Below, one piece after another: positions 7,982 through 14,649 of a stretch of DNA of 39,622 nt. A model generated the notes under the pieces. That model was not told the origin of the DNA, searched no databases, and was given only the letters and a program-made list of their open reading frames with translations. Within the stretch, counting starts at the first letter, position 1. Each line of letters opens with the position of its first letter. Source of the DNA: a virus. Made by a program: the position numbers and the translations under genes. The stretch lies in IMG/VR virus record IMGVR_UViG_3300050821_017498, positions 1-39,622 of that record; one strand, 5' to 3'.

Positions 7982-8011
7982 TATGTAAATTAAACATTTA
8001 ATTTATATCAA
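7982..8011 (-). promoter_or_regulatory. promoter with central AT dyad (packaging operon)
   Basis: On the minus strand, TTGATA (8011-8006) and TACATA (7987-7982) are 18 bases apart. The spacer is almost exactly a perfect dyad, AAATTAAATGTTTAATTT (7987-8004). A protein on this dyad would block or remodel the promoter. The -10 is weak, which is common where an activator helps. A sister dyad occurs in the plus-strand promoter at 37338-37366. Confidence 0.6.
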
Positions 8012-8056
8012 GATTTTTTAGCAAAAAATTTTGTTTGAGAAAAAAAAGACTAATGG

Positions 8057-8184
8057 TAGATTGTGAATCACATAGCGGTGTTCTATGTGGTTTCAATGTT
8101 AGGGATCGCAGACCTCCTTTTAGAATGTGTCTATAGTACGGCAACTACGATGGTAGAGAGGGCCTAAAAACCCTCTTTATTTTT
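8057..8184 (+). ncRNA. candidate small RNA with anti-Shine-Dalgarno segment
   Basis: No coding frame uses 8000-8144. On the plus strand it holds a long hairpin (7-bp core CACATAG/CTATGTG with 7-base loop, extended by ATTG/CAAT), then GACCTCCTTTTAG, then an intrinsic terminator at 8156-8184. The CU segment is complementary over 11 bases to TAAAAGGAGGT in front of the gene at 10882. The 3' part is antisense to the end of the exonuclease gene. A TAGATT at 8057-8062 is a possible -10, but no good -35 was found, so the start is approximate. Confidence 0.35.
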
Positions 8185-8726
8185 TCCTCATCTCCCGCAA
8201 TAAGACAATCATAGAAAATCTTTTCTTTCTCAATGAGTGTATTCAGGTAGTAAGGATCTCTTGACAACTGAACTGTCACACCTTCCGATCCATCGAAACT
8301 GTAATAATACATAGAATCTATATCACATACCCACATCTGATGTTGTAATTGAGCTGTGTAATGAGAAGGAATTTTTCCTTGTTTGGCCATATCGTGGTAT
8401 TTTTTAGAGGGACACTTGATCTCAACGGCATATTTACCACAAGAACTGATCCCATCTAATGAAGCCATAGCCCAATCCTTGATGATTACACTAGGCTCTA
8501 CTATGATTCCAATATCTAAAACAAAGTAAAATCGGGCCATAGGTTCGAGTTCTGTCCCTCTTTTCATTCTTTCTGTTGCTACAGAAAAAAAATTGGGATC
8601 TCTCTTTTCATAATAAAGAGTAAGTGGATCTTTCCACGGACATTCTCCCATAATGACAGGAGCATCTGTTGCTGTTATCTTTGTTTTTCTGAGTGCTAGC
8701 CACTCTTGTGATCCTTGCTCCATCAT
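8145..8726 (-). CDS. YqaJ/lambda-type exonuclease
   Basis: A 193-residue nuclease that resects double-stranded DNA ends for annealing by the ERF protein of the same operon. Numbered from 8726, family residues are visible: QGSQEWLALR at 4-13, E61 in RGTELEPMAR, D91 in ASLDG, E102-x-K104 in the strand VEIKCPS, and the YTAQLQHQM helix at 123-131. This matches the YqaJ viral recombinase family. Start 8726 is chosen because it gives an ATGA overlap with the upstream gene; the frame extends to 8756. Confidence 0.9.
   Translation of the reverse strand: MMEQGSQEWLALRKTKITATDAPVIMGECPWKDPLTLYYEKRDPNFFSVATERMKRGTELEPMARFYFVLDIGIIVEPSVIIKDWAMASLDGISSCGKYAVEIKCPSKKYHDMAKQGKIPSHYTAQLQHQMWVCDIDSMYYYSFDGSEGVTVQLSRDPYYLNTLIEKEKIFYDCLIAGDEEKIKRVFRPSLPS
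8156..8184 (+). terminator. intrinsic terminator, plus strand
   Basis: Stem AGAGGG (8157-8162) with CCCTCT (8171-8176), 8-base loop, followed by TTTATTTTTT. The U-rich side is on the plus strand, although all neighbouring genes are on the minus strand, so it must end a plus-strand RNA. It overlaps the last codons of the exonuclease gene. Confidence 0.6.
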
Positions 8727-8887
8727 TCTTCCAATTCGTATCCACACCAAGGACAAAAGTGAATGGCGCCTAAATCAGTACCGATCCAATACTCACTATC
8801 CATATGACTAATAGCTGGCCCTTCTTCTGCAAAGTCGGTTCCCCACTCCAAGGCCTTTTCGAATTTGGAACAACAATAGCTACTCAT
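8723..8887 (-). CDS. small zinc-ribbon-like protein, 54 aa
   Basis: ATG at 8887 to TGA at 8725-8723. It begins MSSYCCSKF and ends with CPWCGYELEE, so two Cys pairs flank a short acidic middle, the arrangement of a minimal zinc ribbon. ATGA overlaps bind it to both neighbours. Probably a recombination-operon accessory, function unknown. Confidence 0.7.
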   Translation of the reverse strand: MSSYCCSKFEKALEWGTDFAEEGPAISHMDSEYWIGTDLGAIHFCPWCGYELEE

Positions 8888-9042
8888 TTTTTTAATCTCC
8901 TTTCCAAATATTCTATCTGATTTTCAAGTCTGATAATCTTGTTGGCGAGAATCCCCATAATAAATCTATGGGGTTCTGCTGACATCTCTATCCATTCCGA
9001 ATAATCTTTTTCTACTTCTGCAATGATTTCTACTACATTCAT
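8884..9042 (-). CDS. small coiled-coil protein, 52 aa
   Basis: ATG at 9042 to TGA at 8886-8884, with ATGA overlaps on both sides. It starts MNVVEIIAEVEKDYSEW, and its C-terminal half (residues ~34-52) has Ile/Leu heptad spacing typical of a short coiled coil. No family recognised. Confidence 0.65.
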   Translation of the reverse strand: MNVVEIIAEVEKDYSEWIEMSAEPHRFIMGILANKIIRLENQIEYLERRLKK

Positions 9043-9692
9043 GTTGCCCTTTCGATTTTTTCCTGTTTTTTAAGTTGATATTCGTTCATTTTCTTGGTTG
9101 CTGATGTTTTCATTTTTTCATAGATGTCATAAGTGATTTGACTGAGATCTGATATGTGAAATGTTTTGTTCAAATATTCGTTTACATATTCCTGGTAAGC
9201 TGGATCACATTCACTCAAAATATTTTTTAAACTTTCTATCTCAATAGTAGATATCGTTCTTTTCTGCTTATGTTCATCTTTATTAGAGTTCCTATAGGGC
9301 GTTTGCGCTTTCTCTCCGTCATCATCGTCATCCGGTGCGACACCGACGATGGCAGCGAGAGAATATCTCCTATAGTAGGTGATGGCTGACCCTAATGTTT
9401 GTGGATCGTTTTTTACTACCACTATTGGCATTTCACTTTTGATCCATTGGCCACTTGAGTGGCCGAGCATTGTGATTAATACCATTCCAAATTCTCGGTG
9501 GTCTATAGTCTGCACAACGGCTAATCCATGTTCACTCAACGAAGATCTACACGCTTCCCAAATGCTAGCCAGATCTGCATATTTGCTTTTGAAATAAGGG
9601 TTAGCCTTGTCTTTCGATGCATATTGGATCTTTCCTTGTGCTTTTGATAAGGCTGTCATGATCTCATTAATGTTTTCGCTCATGTTACTCAT
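9039..9692 (-). CDS. erf: ERF-family single-strand annealing protein
   Basis: A 217-residue recombinase of the P22 Erf family, which anneals complementary single strands during phage recombination. Visible family features: NPYFKSKYADLASIWEA near residue 30, the HGLAVVQ strand, and the GSAITYYRRYSLAAIVGVAPDDDDDGE signature around residues 100-125. The C-terminal part is Lys/Glu-rich. GGAGG lies 6 bases before ATG 9692. It forms a two-component system with the exonuclease at 8145. Confidence 0.93.
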   Translation of the reverse strand: MSNMSENINEIMTALSKAQGKIQYASKDKANPYFKSKYADLASIWEACRSSLSEHGLAVVQTIDHREFGMVLITMLGHSSGQWIKSEMPIVVVKNDPQTLGSAITYYRRYSLAAIVGVAPDDDDDGEKAQTPYRNSNKDEHKQKRTISTIEIESLKNILSECDPAYQEYVNEYLNKTFHISDLSQITYDIYEKMKTSATKKMNEYQLKKQEKIERAT

Positions 9693-9987
9693 AGTAAGCC
9701 TCCAAATCTGCTGTTGCTCTATAGTTTTCTAAATACTTTGGCGTGTTGTTTGTAATGGCGAAAAAATCAGATGCGTCAAAACCAAACTTATTCCATAATT
9801 CCGCAGCGTGTGTGCTGTCGTTTTCGTATGCAACGCATAGTATATTAGCGAAAGATTCGGCAAAGGCGGGCGCCATAGCTTGAAGTTTTTCTAGTATTGC
9901 AATGCGTTGCTCTTTCATCTTTTCCTCAACGAATTCATAAAACATTCCTTCGTATGCAATACGATCATAATAATCATGGTTATACAT
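9685..9987 (-). CDS. hypothetical protein, 100 aa, first gene of recombination operon
   Basis: Acidic, tyrosine-rich N-terminus (MYNHDYYD) and a helical body with a short Asp-Phe-Phe segment. AGGTG precedes the ATG. It overlaps erf by eight bases. No domain recognised. Confidence 0.7.
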   Translation of the reverse strand: MYNHDYYDRIAYEGMFYEFVEEKMKEQRIAILEKLQAMAPAFAESFANILCVAYENDSTHAAELWNKFGFDASDFFAITNNTPKYLENYRATADLEAYYE

Positions 9988-9995
9988 GTTTCACC

Positions 9996-10024
9996 TATAT
10001 AAAATTTTAATTTATGTAATTCAA
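9996..10024 (-). promoter_or_regulatory. promoter of recombination operon
   Basis: TTGAAT (10024-10019) and TATATA (10001-9996) are separated by 17 bases, a near-consensus sigma70 promoter. The spacer holds one AAATTAAA half of the dyad seen at 7987 and 37344. If used, transcription would begin about two bases before ATG 9987 and skip the AGGTG ribosome site, giving a nearly leaderless message; an alternative start further upstream (TTGACT near 10042) is possible. Confidence 0.5.
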
Positions 10025-10116
10025 TAGTTTTTTTTCTTCTTAGTCAATACTCTTTTCTTTGTTTCTTGACTTTATCCAGCAAATGCCAAGTAGGATTTCA
10101 CCTATCCTTAGGACAT

Positions 10117-10159
10117 CACAAATATAACAAGTGTATTATTTTATGCAAACACAAATATA
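10117..10159. repeat. direct repeats upstream of XRE gene (operator candidate)
   Basis: CACAAATATA occurs at 10117-10126 and 10150-10159, 33 bases apart, about three helical turns. They sit between the divergent recombination operon and the XRE gene, where operators of a regulator switch would be expected. No clear plus-strand -35/-10 pair was found. Confidence 0.4.
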
Positions 10160-10216
10160 CCATCTGTACAAAAAAAACCATTTCTGCTAATATGTTCGTC
10201 AATCGACGGAGAAAAA

Positions 10217-10522
10217 ATGGATCTCAGAATAAAATTCAAACGATATTTGCTAGACGAGAATTTGACTGCAACCCAGTTTGCAAAAAAGATGGGTTATACC
10301 AGACCATATGTAAGCAGAATAATAAACGGAAATATAAAACCCGGAAGGAAGTTCCTGGAAGAATTACAAAGGCAAACAGGAAAGATCTTTAAAAAGTCAG
10401 ACTTCATTAATGCAGACAAGAGAAAAGGAAAGCCACAAGACTCACCAAAAACAAGAAGAAAAAAACAGCTGCTGCTTCCTTTTGTATTTGATGAAAAAAA
10501 TCTTTCCAAAATCTCCTCATAG
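10217..10522 (+). CDS. XRE-family (Cro/cI-like) transcription regulator, 101 aa
   Basis: Helix-turn-helix at about residues 15-45: T-A-T-Q-F-A-K-K-M-G-Y-T-R-P-Y-V-S-R-I, the classic lambda-repressor-like pattern, followed by a recognition-helix region and a basic, disordered-looking C-terminus rich in Lys. GGAG lies about 7 bases before the ATG. It is divergent from the recombination operon. It probably controls its own promoter and that operon; it is too short to hold a peptidase or oligomerisation domain, more like Cro than cI. Confidence 0.85.
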   Translation: MDLRIKFKRYLLDENLTATQFAKKMGYTRPYVSRIINGNIKPGRKFLEELQRQTGKIFKKSDFINADKRKGKPQDSPKTRRKKQLLLPFVFDEKNLSKISS

Positions 10523-10568
10523 AAAACCCTAGCAATAAAGTCTAACTATATTCAGTAGAAATTATTTT

Positions 10569-10586
10569 ATCAATAATTTTATTGAT
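10569..10586. promoter_or_regulatory. 18-bp perfect dyad (operator candidate)
   Basis: ATCAATAATTTTATTGAT is a perfect inverted repeat with 8-base arms and a two-base centre, lying 47 bases after the XRE stop. It has the same arm and spacer geometry as the promoter dyads at 7987 and 37344 but a different sequence. It lacks a T-run, so it is more likely a protein site than a terminator. Confidence 0.45.
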
Positions 10587-10669
10587 TGTGTGTAATTTGC
10601 ATATTCCGATTTTTGTTTACTTTATTGGGTGTTTAGGAGTATTGTGACGATTTTAAAGAAATTATAAAG

Positions 10670-10803
10670 AAAAAAAATACCCGCCATAAGAGCGGGTACC
10701 AAACTCTGCTAAGAGTTACCAAAAGAGGTCATAAAAAACACATTCAAAAGAGGCGATCTAAATTTCGGATTTGTTTTTGCCGAACACCGAAATCATCGTT
10801 GTA
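10670..10803 (-). ncRNA. candidate regulatory small RNA, minus strand
   Basis: The 10523-10881 gap has no plausible gene. On the minus strand it holds a promoter (10837-10809), a stem-loop pairing ATTTCGG with CCGAAAT, a 6-bp tetraloop hairpin AACTCT-TAGC-AGAGTT, and an intrinsic terminator TACCCGC/GCGGGTA (10698-10678) followed by eight T. Between stems are two copies of CCTCTTTTG, complementary to AAAAGAGG-type ribosome sites. Expected length is about 130 bases. It would be antisense to the leader of the replication gene mRNA if that starts upstream. A tiny frame, MISVFGKNKSEI, also lies inside. Confidence 0.65.
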
Positions 10804-10808
10804 TCTCC

Positions 10809-10837
10809 AATATAAATCCGTTCGGAATTTATTTCAA
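10809..10837 (-). promoter_or_regulatory. minus-strand promoter of small RNA
   Basis: TTGAAA (10837-10832), 17-base spacer, TATATT (10814-10809): a near-consensus sigma70 promoter pointing away from the replication gene, with no gene in its path before the terminator at 10698-10670. The spacer contains TCCGAACGGA, a small palindrome that may be an operator. Confidence 0.65.
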
Positions 10838-10881
10838 CCTCTTTTGTGATTAAATTAAAGATTAATAAAAGGAGGTTTTCC

Positions 10882-11142
10882 ATGTCTGAGAATAAATTAG
10901 ATAATGAATTTTTTATTAATAGAGATCCTGAGGATTTAAAAAAGAAAGAAAAGATGAGGTCCGAAGACTTCGTTTATTTATCAAGAAGAATCCTAGGAGA
11001 TCCACTAATTTCTCTTGAAGCCAAAGGTTACTATGCACAGTTGGAAGCGGGGTCAATAATAGAGGCAGACATTCCAGTAGAGTTTCTTAAAGAAACAATT
11101 AAAATTTATTACATCATTGGTACAGAGGTTTCACATGAATGA
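10882..11142 (+). CDS. small protein related to replication initiator N-terminus, 86 aa
   Basis: ATG 10882 is chosen because AAAAGGAGG lies 7 bases upstream; the frame opens earlier at 10846 without a site. The middle (YLSRRILGDPLISLEAKGYY) resembles the start of the winged-helix domain of the next gene (YAQISREMFHDKSISPKAKG), so it may be a truncated paralogue acting as a modulator. It overlaps the initiator start by eight bases. Confidence 0.75.
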   Translation: MSENKLDNEFFINRDPEDLKKKEKMRSEDFVYLSRRILGDPLISLEAKGYYAQLEAGSIIEADIPVEFLKETIKIYYIIGTEVSHE

Positions 11143-12094
11143 ACCAACTTTCCAACGATGTGCGCATGATCGAAAAAATCCCTATGCACAAATTTCTAGA
11201 GAAATGTTTCATGACAAATCCATCTCTCCAAAAGCAAAAGGTGTGCTTGGATACTTATTAACTTTACCTTCGGATTGGCAGATTTATCACTCACAATTAC
11301 AAGATGCTCTAAATGTAGGAGAAGATTACATCAATTCAGCCATGGATGAGTTAATAACACAAGGATATGCCGATAGAACTAGAGAAAAAGTAAAAGGTAT
11401 GTTTCAACCTTATAAATATACCATACGAGAATTCAAAAAATGTTTACCAAACGGGAAAAACAGCTCTGGTTGTTTTACCAATGAAAACCAGAATTCAAAA
11501 AATGTTTACCAGACGGGGTTTTCCGGCCCGGGAAATCCGGTCCTACTAAATAAAGAAAGACAAAATAAACAACAACAACACGCAAATTCCGGAAATCCGA
11601 CGCTATCCGGCGGAATTCCGACGAAACAGATTGATAAGGCTGCTGCTGTTCTTTCTAAAAATGCTTCAAATTTTTATTATGAATCCCTCAATGATGTAGA
11701 TATTCCATTACCTGACAAGGTTGAGATCTCAAAGAGGTATTCTGCCGATGTGGTAAAAAACGCTGTTGCTTGGGCTACACACCCGGAAACTAAAATAAGC
11801 AAGGGATTGGCCCCTGCGATCAAATGGGCTTGTCTAAACAAACAAGAAGTGCCTAAAACACGAAAAGACCAAAATGAAGAGAATTTAGCCTATGCGAAAA
11901 AGTATGATGGTATGAAAAACAATGTTGCTGAAGTGACCGTTCTTACACAGGCGACCGAAATTGTTTTTCTTACCTCTCAAAGAGCGCCCATAGTGATTGC
12001 TTATAATGAAAAAGGGTTCAAAGAAATACTTGACAACACCTTAAGGAAATGTAATTTTATGGTAAAAAAGAGTGAGAAAAAAGACTCCTCGTGA
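11135..12094 (+). CDS. replication initiator / replisome organiser with winged helix
   Basis: 319 residues from ATG 11135 (AGAGG upstream; a longer TTG-started form from 11117 is less likely). The N-terminal ~85 residues have the pattern of plasmid and phage replication initiators: Y-A-x-I-x-R..F.D..IS..AKG.L.YLL.LP.DW, then a helical DNA-binding pair. A low-complexity Asn/Gln linker (residues 105-170) leads to a C-terminal domain with KGLAPAIKWA. Such proteins open an origin and recruit the host helicase. No polymerase or helicase gene accompanies it, so the host replisome is presumably used. Repeats within 11500-11620 could be an origin. Confidence 0.7.
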   Translation: MNEPTFQRCAHDRKNPYAQISREMFHDKSISPKAKGVLGYLLTLPSDWQIYHSQLQDALNVGEDYINSAMDELITQGYADRTREKVKGMFQPYKYTIREFKKCLPNGKNSSGCFTNENQNSKNVYQTGFSGPGNPVLLNKERQNKQQQHANSGNPTLSGGIPTKQIDKAAAVLSKNASNFYYESLNDVDIPLPDKVEISKRYSADVVKNAVAWATHPETKISKGLAPAIKWACLNKQEVPKTRKDQNEENLAYAKKYDGMKNNVAEVTVLTQATEIVFLTSQRAPIVIAYNEKGFKEILDNTLRKCNFMVKKSEKKDSS

Positions 12095-12266
12095 AAAAGA
12101 AGTCGATTATCTAATTGAAAGAAAGTCTATGTTAAATAAAGAGTGGGAGCAATTGCTTACTGCGCTACCTCATGTTTATTATCAGACTATTGCAACTAAA
12201 ATGAATGAATTAAATCATATAGATAATAAACTTATTAAATATAATTTGAGAGAATATTTAGGATGA
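12072..12266 (+). CDS. small helical protein, 64 aa
   Basis: Begins with GTG at 12072, overlapping the initiator by 23 bases, or with ATG at 12129. It is entirely helical and charged, with a coiled-coil-like C-terminus (MNELNHIDNKL). Its stop overlaps the RusA start by ATGA. No family recognised. Confidence 0.6.
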   Translation: MRKKTPREKEVDYLIERKSMLNKEWEQLLTALPHVYYQTIATKMNELNHIDNKLIKYNLREYLG

Positions 12267-12631
12267 CAAAAACGATTGTCTGGGATGTTCCGATTGAAAC
12301 CGTAAGCGAAATGAATTGCTCCGAACATCACATGCAGAAATATCGTCGTCATAAGAAACAGAAAGAAAGGGTGCGCCTTTTTCTAAAAAAAGATATCGAA
12401 AAAATATCCCTCCCATGTCATATTAAATTAACCAGAAAATCTCCACGAACACTCGATTACGACAATCTCGTTTCCTCTCAAAAATACGTATTAGACACTG
12501 TATGTGATTTGCTTATACCAGGATTAGCCCCAGGGAGGGCGGATGGAGATCCTAGAATTACGAAGAGCTATCATCAAGAGAAAAAAGAAGAAAGCAAGAG
12601 AGACTCTGTTCTAATTGAAATTGCGTTTTAG
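12263..12631 (+). CDS. rusA: RusA-family Holliday junction resolvase
   Basis: A 122-residue endonuclease that cuts four-way junctions made in phage recombination. Family acids are in place: D65 and D67 in LDYDN, K74 and D78 on the following helix, and D94/D96 in GRADGDPRI. Length matches RusA (about 120). It is the last gene of the initiator operon and completes a pathway with the ERF protein and the exonuclease. Confidence 0.9.
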   Translation: MTKTIVWDVPIETVSEMNCSEHHMQKYRRHKKQKERVRLFLKKDIEKISLPCHIKLTRKSPRTLDYDNLVSSQKYVLDTVCDLLIPGLAPGRADGDPRITKSYHQEKKEESKRDSVLIEIAF

Positions 12632-12840
12632 TAAATTATTATTTTTGTCTTGGTAGTTAAAGATATTAATTTGTTTCAAAAAAAAACAGACCCCTCTTGC
12701 CGGATTCCCTTTGCGTTTGCGATATCAATTCTATTTTCAATTACTATCTTATTTACCAAGAAAAAAAATCAATACCAATTTCATTCTTTACAATAAATTT
12801 ACAAATTAAATTAAATCTATAATTTGAATAAAGAAATTTA

Positions 12841-12867
12841 TTGACAAATAATTTTTCAAAATATAGC
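12841..12867 (+). promoter_or_regulatory. promoter of the lone 12903 gene
   Basis: TTGACA at 12841-12846 is a perfect -35. The best -10 is TATAGC (12862-12867) at a 15-base spacing, or ATAGCT at 16. The flank is very AT-rich. It lies about 35 bases before the ATG. It drives a single gene that ends in its own terminator. Confidence 0.6.
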
Positions 12868-12902
12868 TTTACAAGCGTACAAAATTTAACCGGAGGGTTA
12901 AT

Positions 12903-13271
12903 ATGTTGCACATTGTAGGGAACTATATGAAACATGGATATATGTTCCTGGAAAAAGGTCTTGCACATCCAAGTTTTCTAGGAAGAGCAGTATCCTGGGG
13001 AATTTTCTATGGAACATTGGCTCTTATCGTAAGCAAGGTCTCTCATTATGCTTATCCCAAAATCAAGGAGTACTGGGATTCAAGAAATAAATGCGTTTGT
13101 GAACGAGAAACTCCAAAAGGAGAAATCGTGTTGACGGATCGAAAAGAACCCCTAGAAAAACCAAAGGTACCAATAAAAGACAAACCACCAATACCTCCTC
13201 CTAATAATATCGTTTCTAATGAGTGTGACGAAGAAGAAACGGGCGAAGTTCAAAAAAAAAAGGAAGCTTAG
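12903..13271 (+). CDS. single-pass membrane protein with Pro-rich tail, 122 aa
   Basis: GGAGGG lies 5-10 bases before the ATG. A single hydrophobic segment (about residues 25-45, GRAVSWGIFYGTLALIVS) is followed by a short helix, two Cys (residues 61-63) and a proline- and lysine-rich C-terminal half (about 70-122). This resembles a small inner-membrane or spanin-like protein, but no family was recognised. The gene has a private promoter and terminator, the arrangement of a moron gene. A lysis or superinfection role is only a guess. Confidence 0.7.
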   Translation: MLHIVGNYMKHGYMFLEKGLAHPSFLGRAVSWGIFYGTLALIVSKVSHYAYPKIKEYWDSRNKCVCERETPKGEIVLTDRKEPLEKPKVPIKDKPPIPPPNNIVSNECDEEETGEVQKKKEA

Positions 13272-13372
13272 TGGTTTAGAAAATGACCCATGGAATGTGG
13301 TTGGAGAAAATGATTGTTGACTTGGAAAAATAAAATTTGATATTTAAGTGGAATCTATTTTCGCATATAGAT

Positions 13373-13413
13373 AGAGGCCTGTGTACATCGCTAGGATATA
13401 CAGGTCTCTTTTT
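13373..13413 (+). terminator. strong intrinsic terminator
   Basis: A 13-bp stem with two G-U pairs (13373-13385 with 13397-13409), an 11-base loop and a TTTTT tail. It ends the 12903 gene on the plus strand and isolates it from the small-gene operon that starts at 13442. Confidence 0.88.
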
Positions 13414-13441
13414 AACATGACATCTCAGAGATACGAGATTA

Positions 13442-13843
13442 ATGTCGAATGTTCAAAAAACATGCCCCACCTGTCATGCTATCTATATAGGCGATGGCTA
13501 TAAAAACTCCTGCACAAGACACTGTCACTTCAAATCGAAGTATAATGAACAATACAAACTCAAGACCAAGAAGAAAATGGTCTATGATCATGTCTGCAAG
13601 AAATGTAAAAGTTTCTTCAAATCTAATAAAAAAGCAAGTTTGTATTGTAGTTTTGGATGTATCAGCCGTTCTGGAAAGAAGTCGAATGAAGAAAAAATAA
13701 AGGAAGCCAACGAAAAATGGTTACTGGATAAACCAAGAAAAAAACCAAAATATTCCATAAAAGATGTGAATAAAATGATGGAATGGAAAAGGGTTTGGGA
13801 TGATAACTCTTGGTCTCAATCGTTTAATATGTATAGAGGGTGA
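13442..13843 (+). CDS. double zinc-finger-like protein, 133 aa
   Basis: Two similar Cys clusters: CPTCHAIYIG...CTRHC at residues 8-28 and CKKCKSFF...YCSFGC at 52-74, each C-x2-C-x12-16-C-x3-C, as in small nucleic-acid-binding zinc ribbons. The C-terminus is basic and helical. Starts the small-gene operon after the terminator at 13413. Relatives of the pattern are at 15262 and 16522. Confidence 0.75.
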   Translation: MSNVQKTCPTCHAIYIGDGYKNSCTRHCHFKSKYNEQYKLKTKKKMVYDHVCKKCKSFFKSNKKASLYCSFGCISRSGKKSNEEKIKEANEKWLLDKPRKKPKYSIKDVNKMMEWKRVWDDNSWSQSFNMYRG

Positions 13844-13846
13844 AGA

Positions 13847-13948
13847 ATGCAAAATTTTATGGTAGGAGCACTGATTATTTCAGCTTTGGTTGCTGTCTGC
13901 TTTTTTATATATTGGACAGCGAAAAAATTATCTAAGGATGATACATGA
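13847..13948 (+). CDS. short membrane peptide, 33 aa
   Basis: ATG 13847 to TGA 13946-13948. A single hydrophobic span (residues 4-24: F-M-V-G-A-L-I-I-S-A-L-V-A-V-C-F-F-I-Y-W) is followed by a short charged tail. GAAGA lies at the site, and it overlaps the next gene by ATGA. Small membrane peptides of this form are often holin-like or regulatory; no family was recognised. Confidence 0.55.
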   Translation: MQNFMVGALIISALVAVCFFIYWTAKKLSKDDT

Positions 13949-14190
13949 AAGAAGAAAGTGGTGAACGAATTCAAGAGATTATCGATCATGTAGACGAATA
14001 TTTGTATGAAAATGAATACGAAATGACAGATGGTATCCACGCCATCACGGTCATAATGTTAGGTACCTGCAGGAAAGTAGGTATAAGCAAGCCACATCTA
14101 TTATCATATATTTCTAATATGTGGGAGGCCAATGATCCCGACAGTGACTATCATCGGTCTAGAGAAAGTTCAACAAGAGTGAGGTATTAA
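13945..14190 (+). CDS. hypothetical acidic helical protein, 81 aa
   Basis: Acidic N-terminus (two Glu-rich helices) and a Ser/Arg-rich C-terminus. TAATG overlap with the next gene. No domain recognised. Confidence 0.65.
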   Translation: MKEESGERIQEIIDHVDEYLYENEYEMTDGIHAITVIMLGTCRKVGISKPHLLSYISNMWEANDPDSDYHRSRESSTRVRY

Positions 14191-14411
14191 TGGAATGGAT
14201 TGACGTTAAAGATCAACTTCCCAAAGAAACGGGAAGATATTTCATACTTAGCAGATGGCATTCTCCTGTCTTCGTAAATAACATCCCAATGAAAGAAGGA
14301 GTCGCATGTGTGAGTAACTTTTCACAAAAAAAAGGTTGGGGCTTGGATTTTGATAATTTCGAAGTGACTCATTGGATGCCTATTCCTCCCTTACCCTCAG
14401 AAAAGTCATGA
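14190..14411 (+). CDS. DUF551-like protein, 73 aa
   Basis: It begins MEWIDVKDQLPKETGRYFIL and ends VTHWMPIPPLP, the two ends characteristic of DUF551 (Trp-x-x-V-x-x-x-L-P and a THWMPLP motif). The family is common in phages and its function is unknown. Relatives are at 4763, 14840 and 15099. Confidence 0.8.
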   Translation: MEWIDVKDQLPKETGRYFILSRWHSPVFVNNIPMKEGVACVSNFSQKKGWGLDFDNFEVTHWMPIPPLPSEKS

Positions 14412-14605
14412 GTATTGAAATTCCTGTAGTATGCGCAATCATTAGTTCTACCTGCTCTTTGATTTGGATTGCCAATCAGATATGTTGGTATCGAATATTT
14501 AAGAACCATTTCTTAAAACAGCAAAAACATCTAGAATTGCAAGAGAGAATTCTCAATATACACATGAGACATATCTCTCGAGAAAAAGATAAAAAAATTA
14601 ATTGA
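14408..14605 (+). CDS. small membrane-anchored protein, 65 aa
   Basis: Starts at ATG 14408, overlapping the previous stop by ATGA. A hydrophobic segment (about residues 6-28, VVCAIISSTCSLIWIANQI) precedes a basic, Gln-rich helical C-terminus. Topology is that of a single-pass membrane protein. A longer frame from 14372 overlaps the DUF551 gene and is less likely. Confidence 0.65.
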   Translation: MSIEIPVVCAIISSTCSLIWIANQICWYRIFKNHFLKQQKHLELQERILNIHMRHISREKDKKIN

Positions 14606-14649
14606 TAGCACAAAAAAATGATTTTGAATAAAAAATTAAAAAAATTTGT

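Noticed and set aside
10066-10392. 108-residue plus-strand frame before the XRE gene
   Set aside because: It overlaps the XRE gene in another frame, is Lys/Asn-rich without domain pattern, and lacks a ribosome site.
12753-12968. 71-residue minus-strand frame
   Set aside because: Lies across the AT-rich promoter of the 12903 gene; Phe/Asn/Lys composition reflects AT content.
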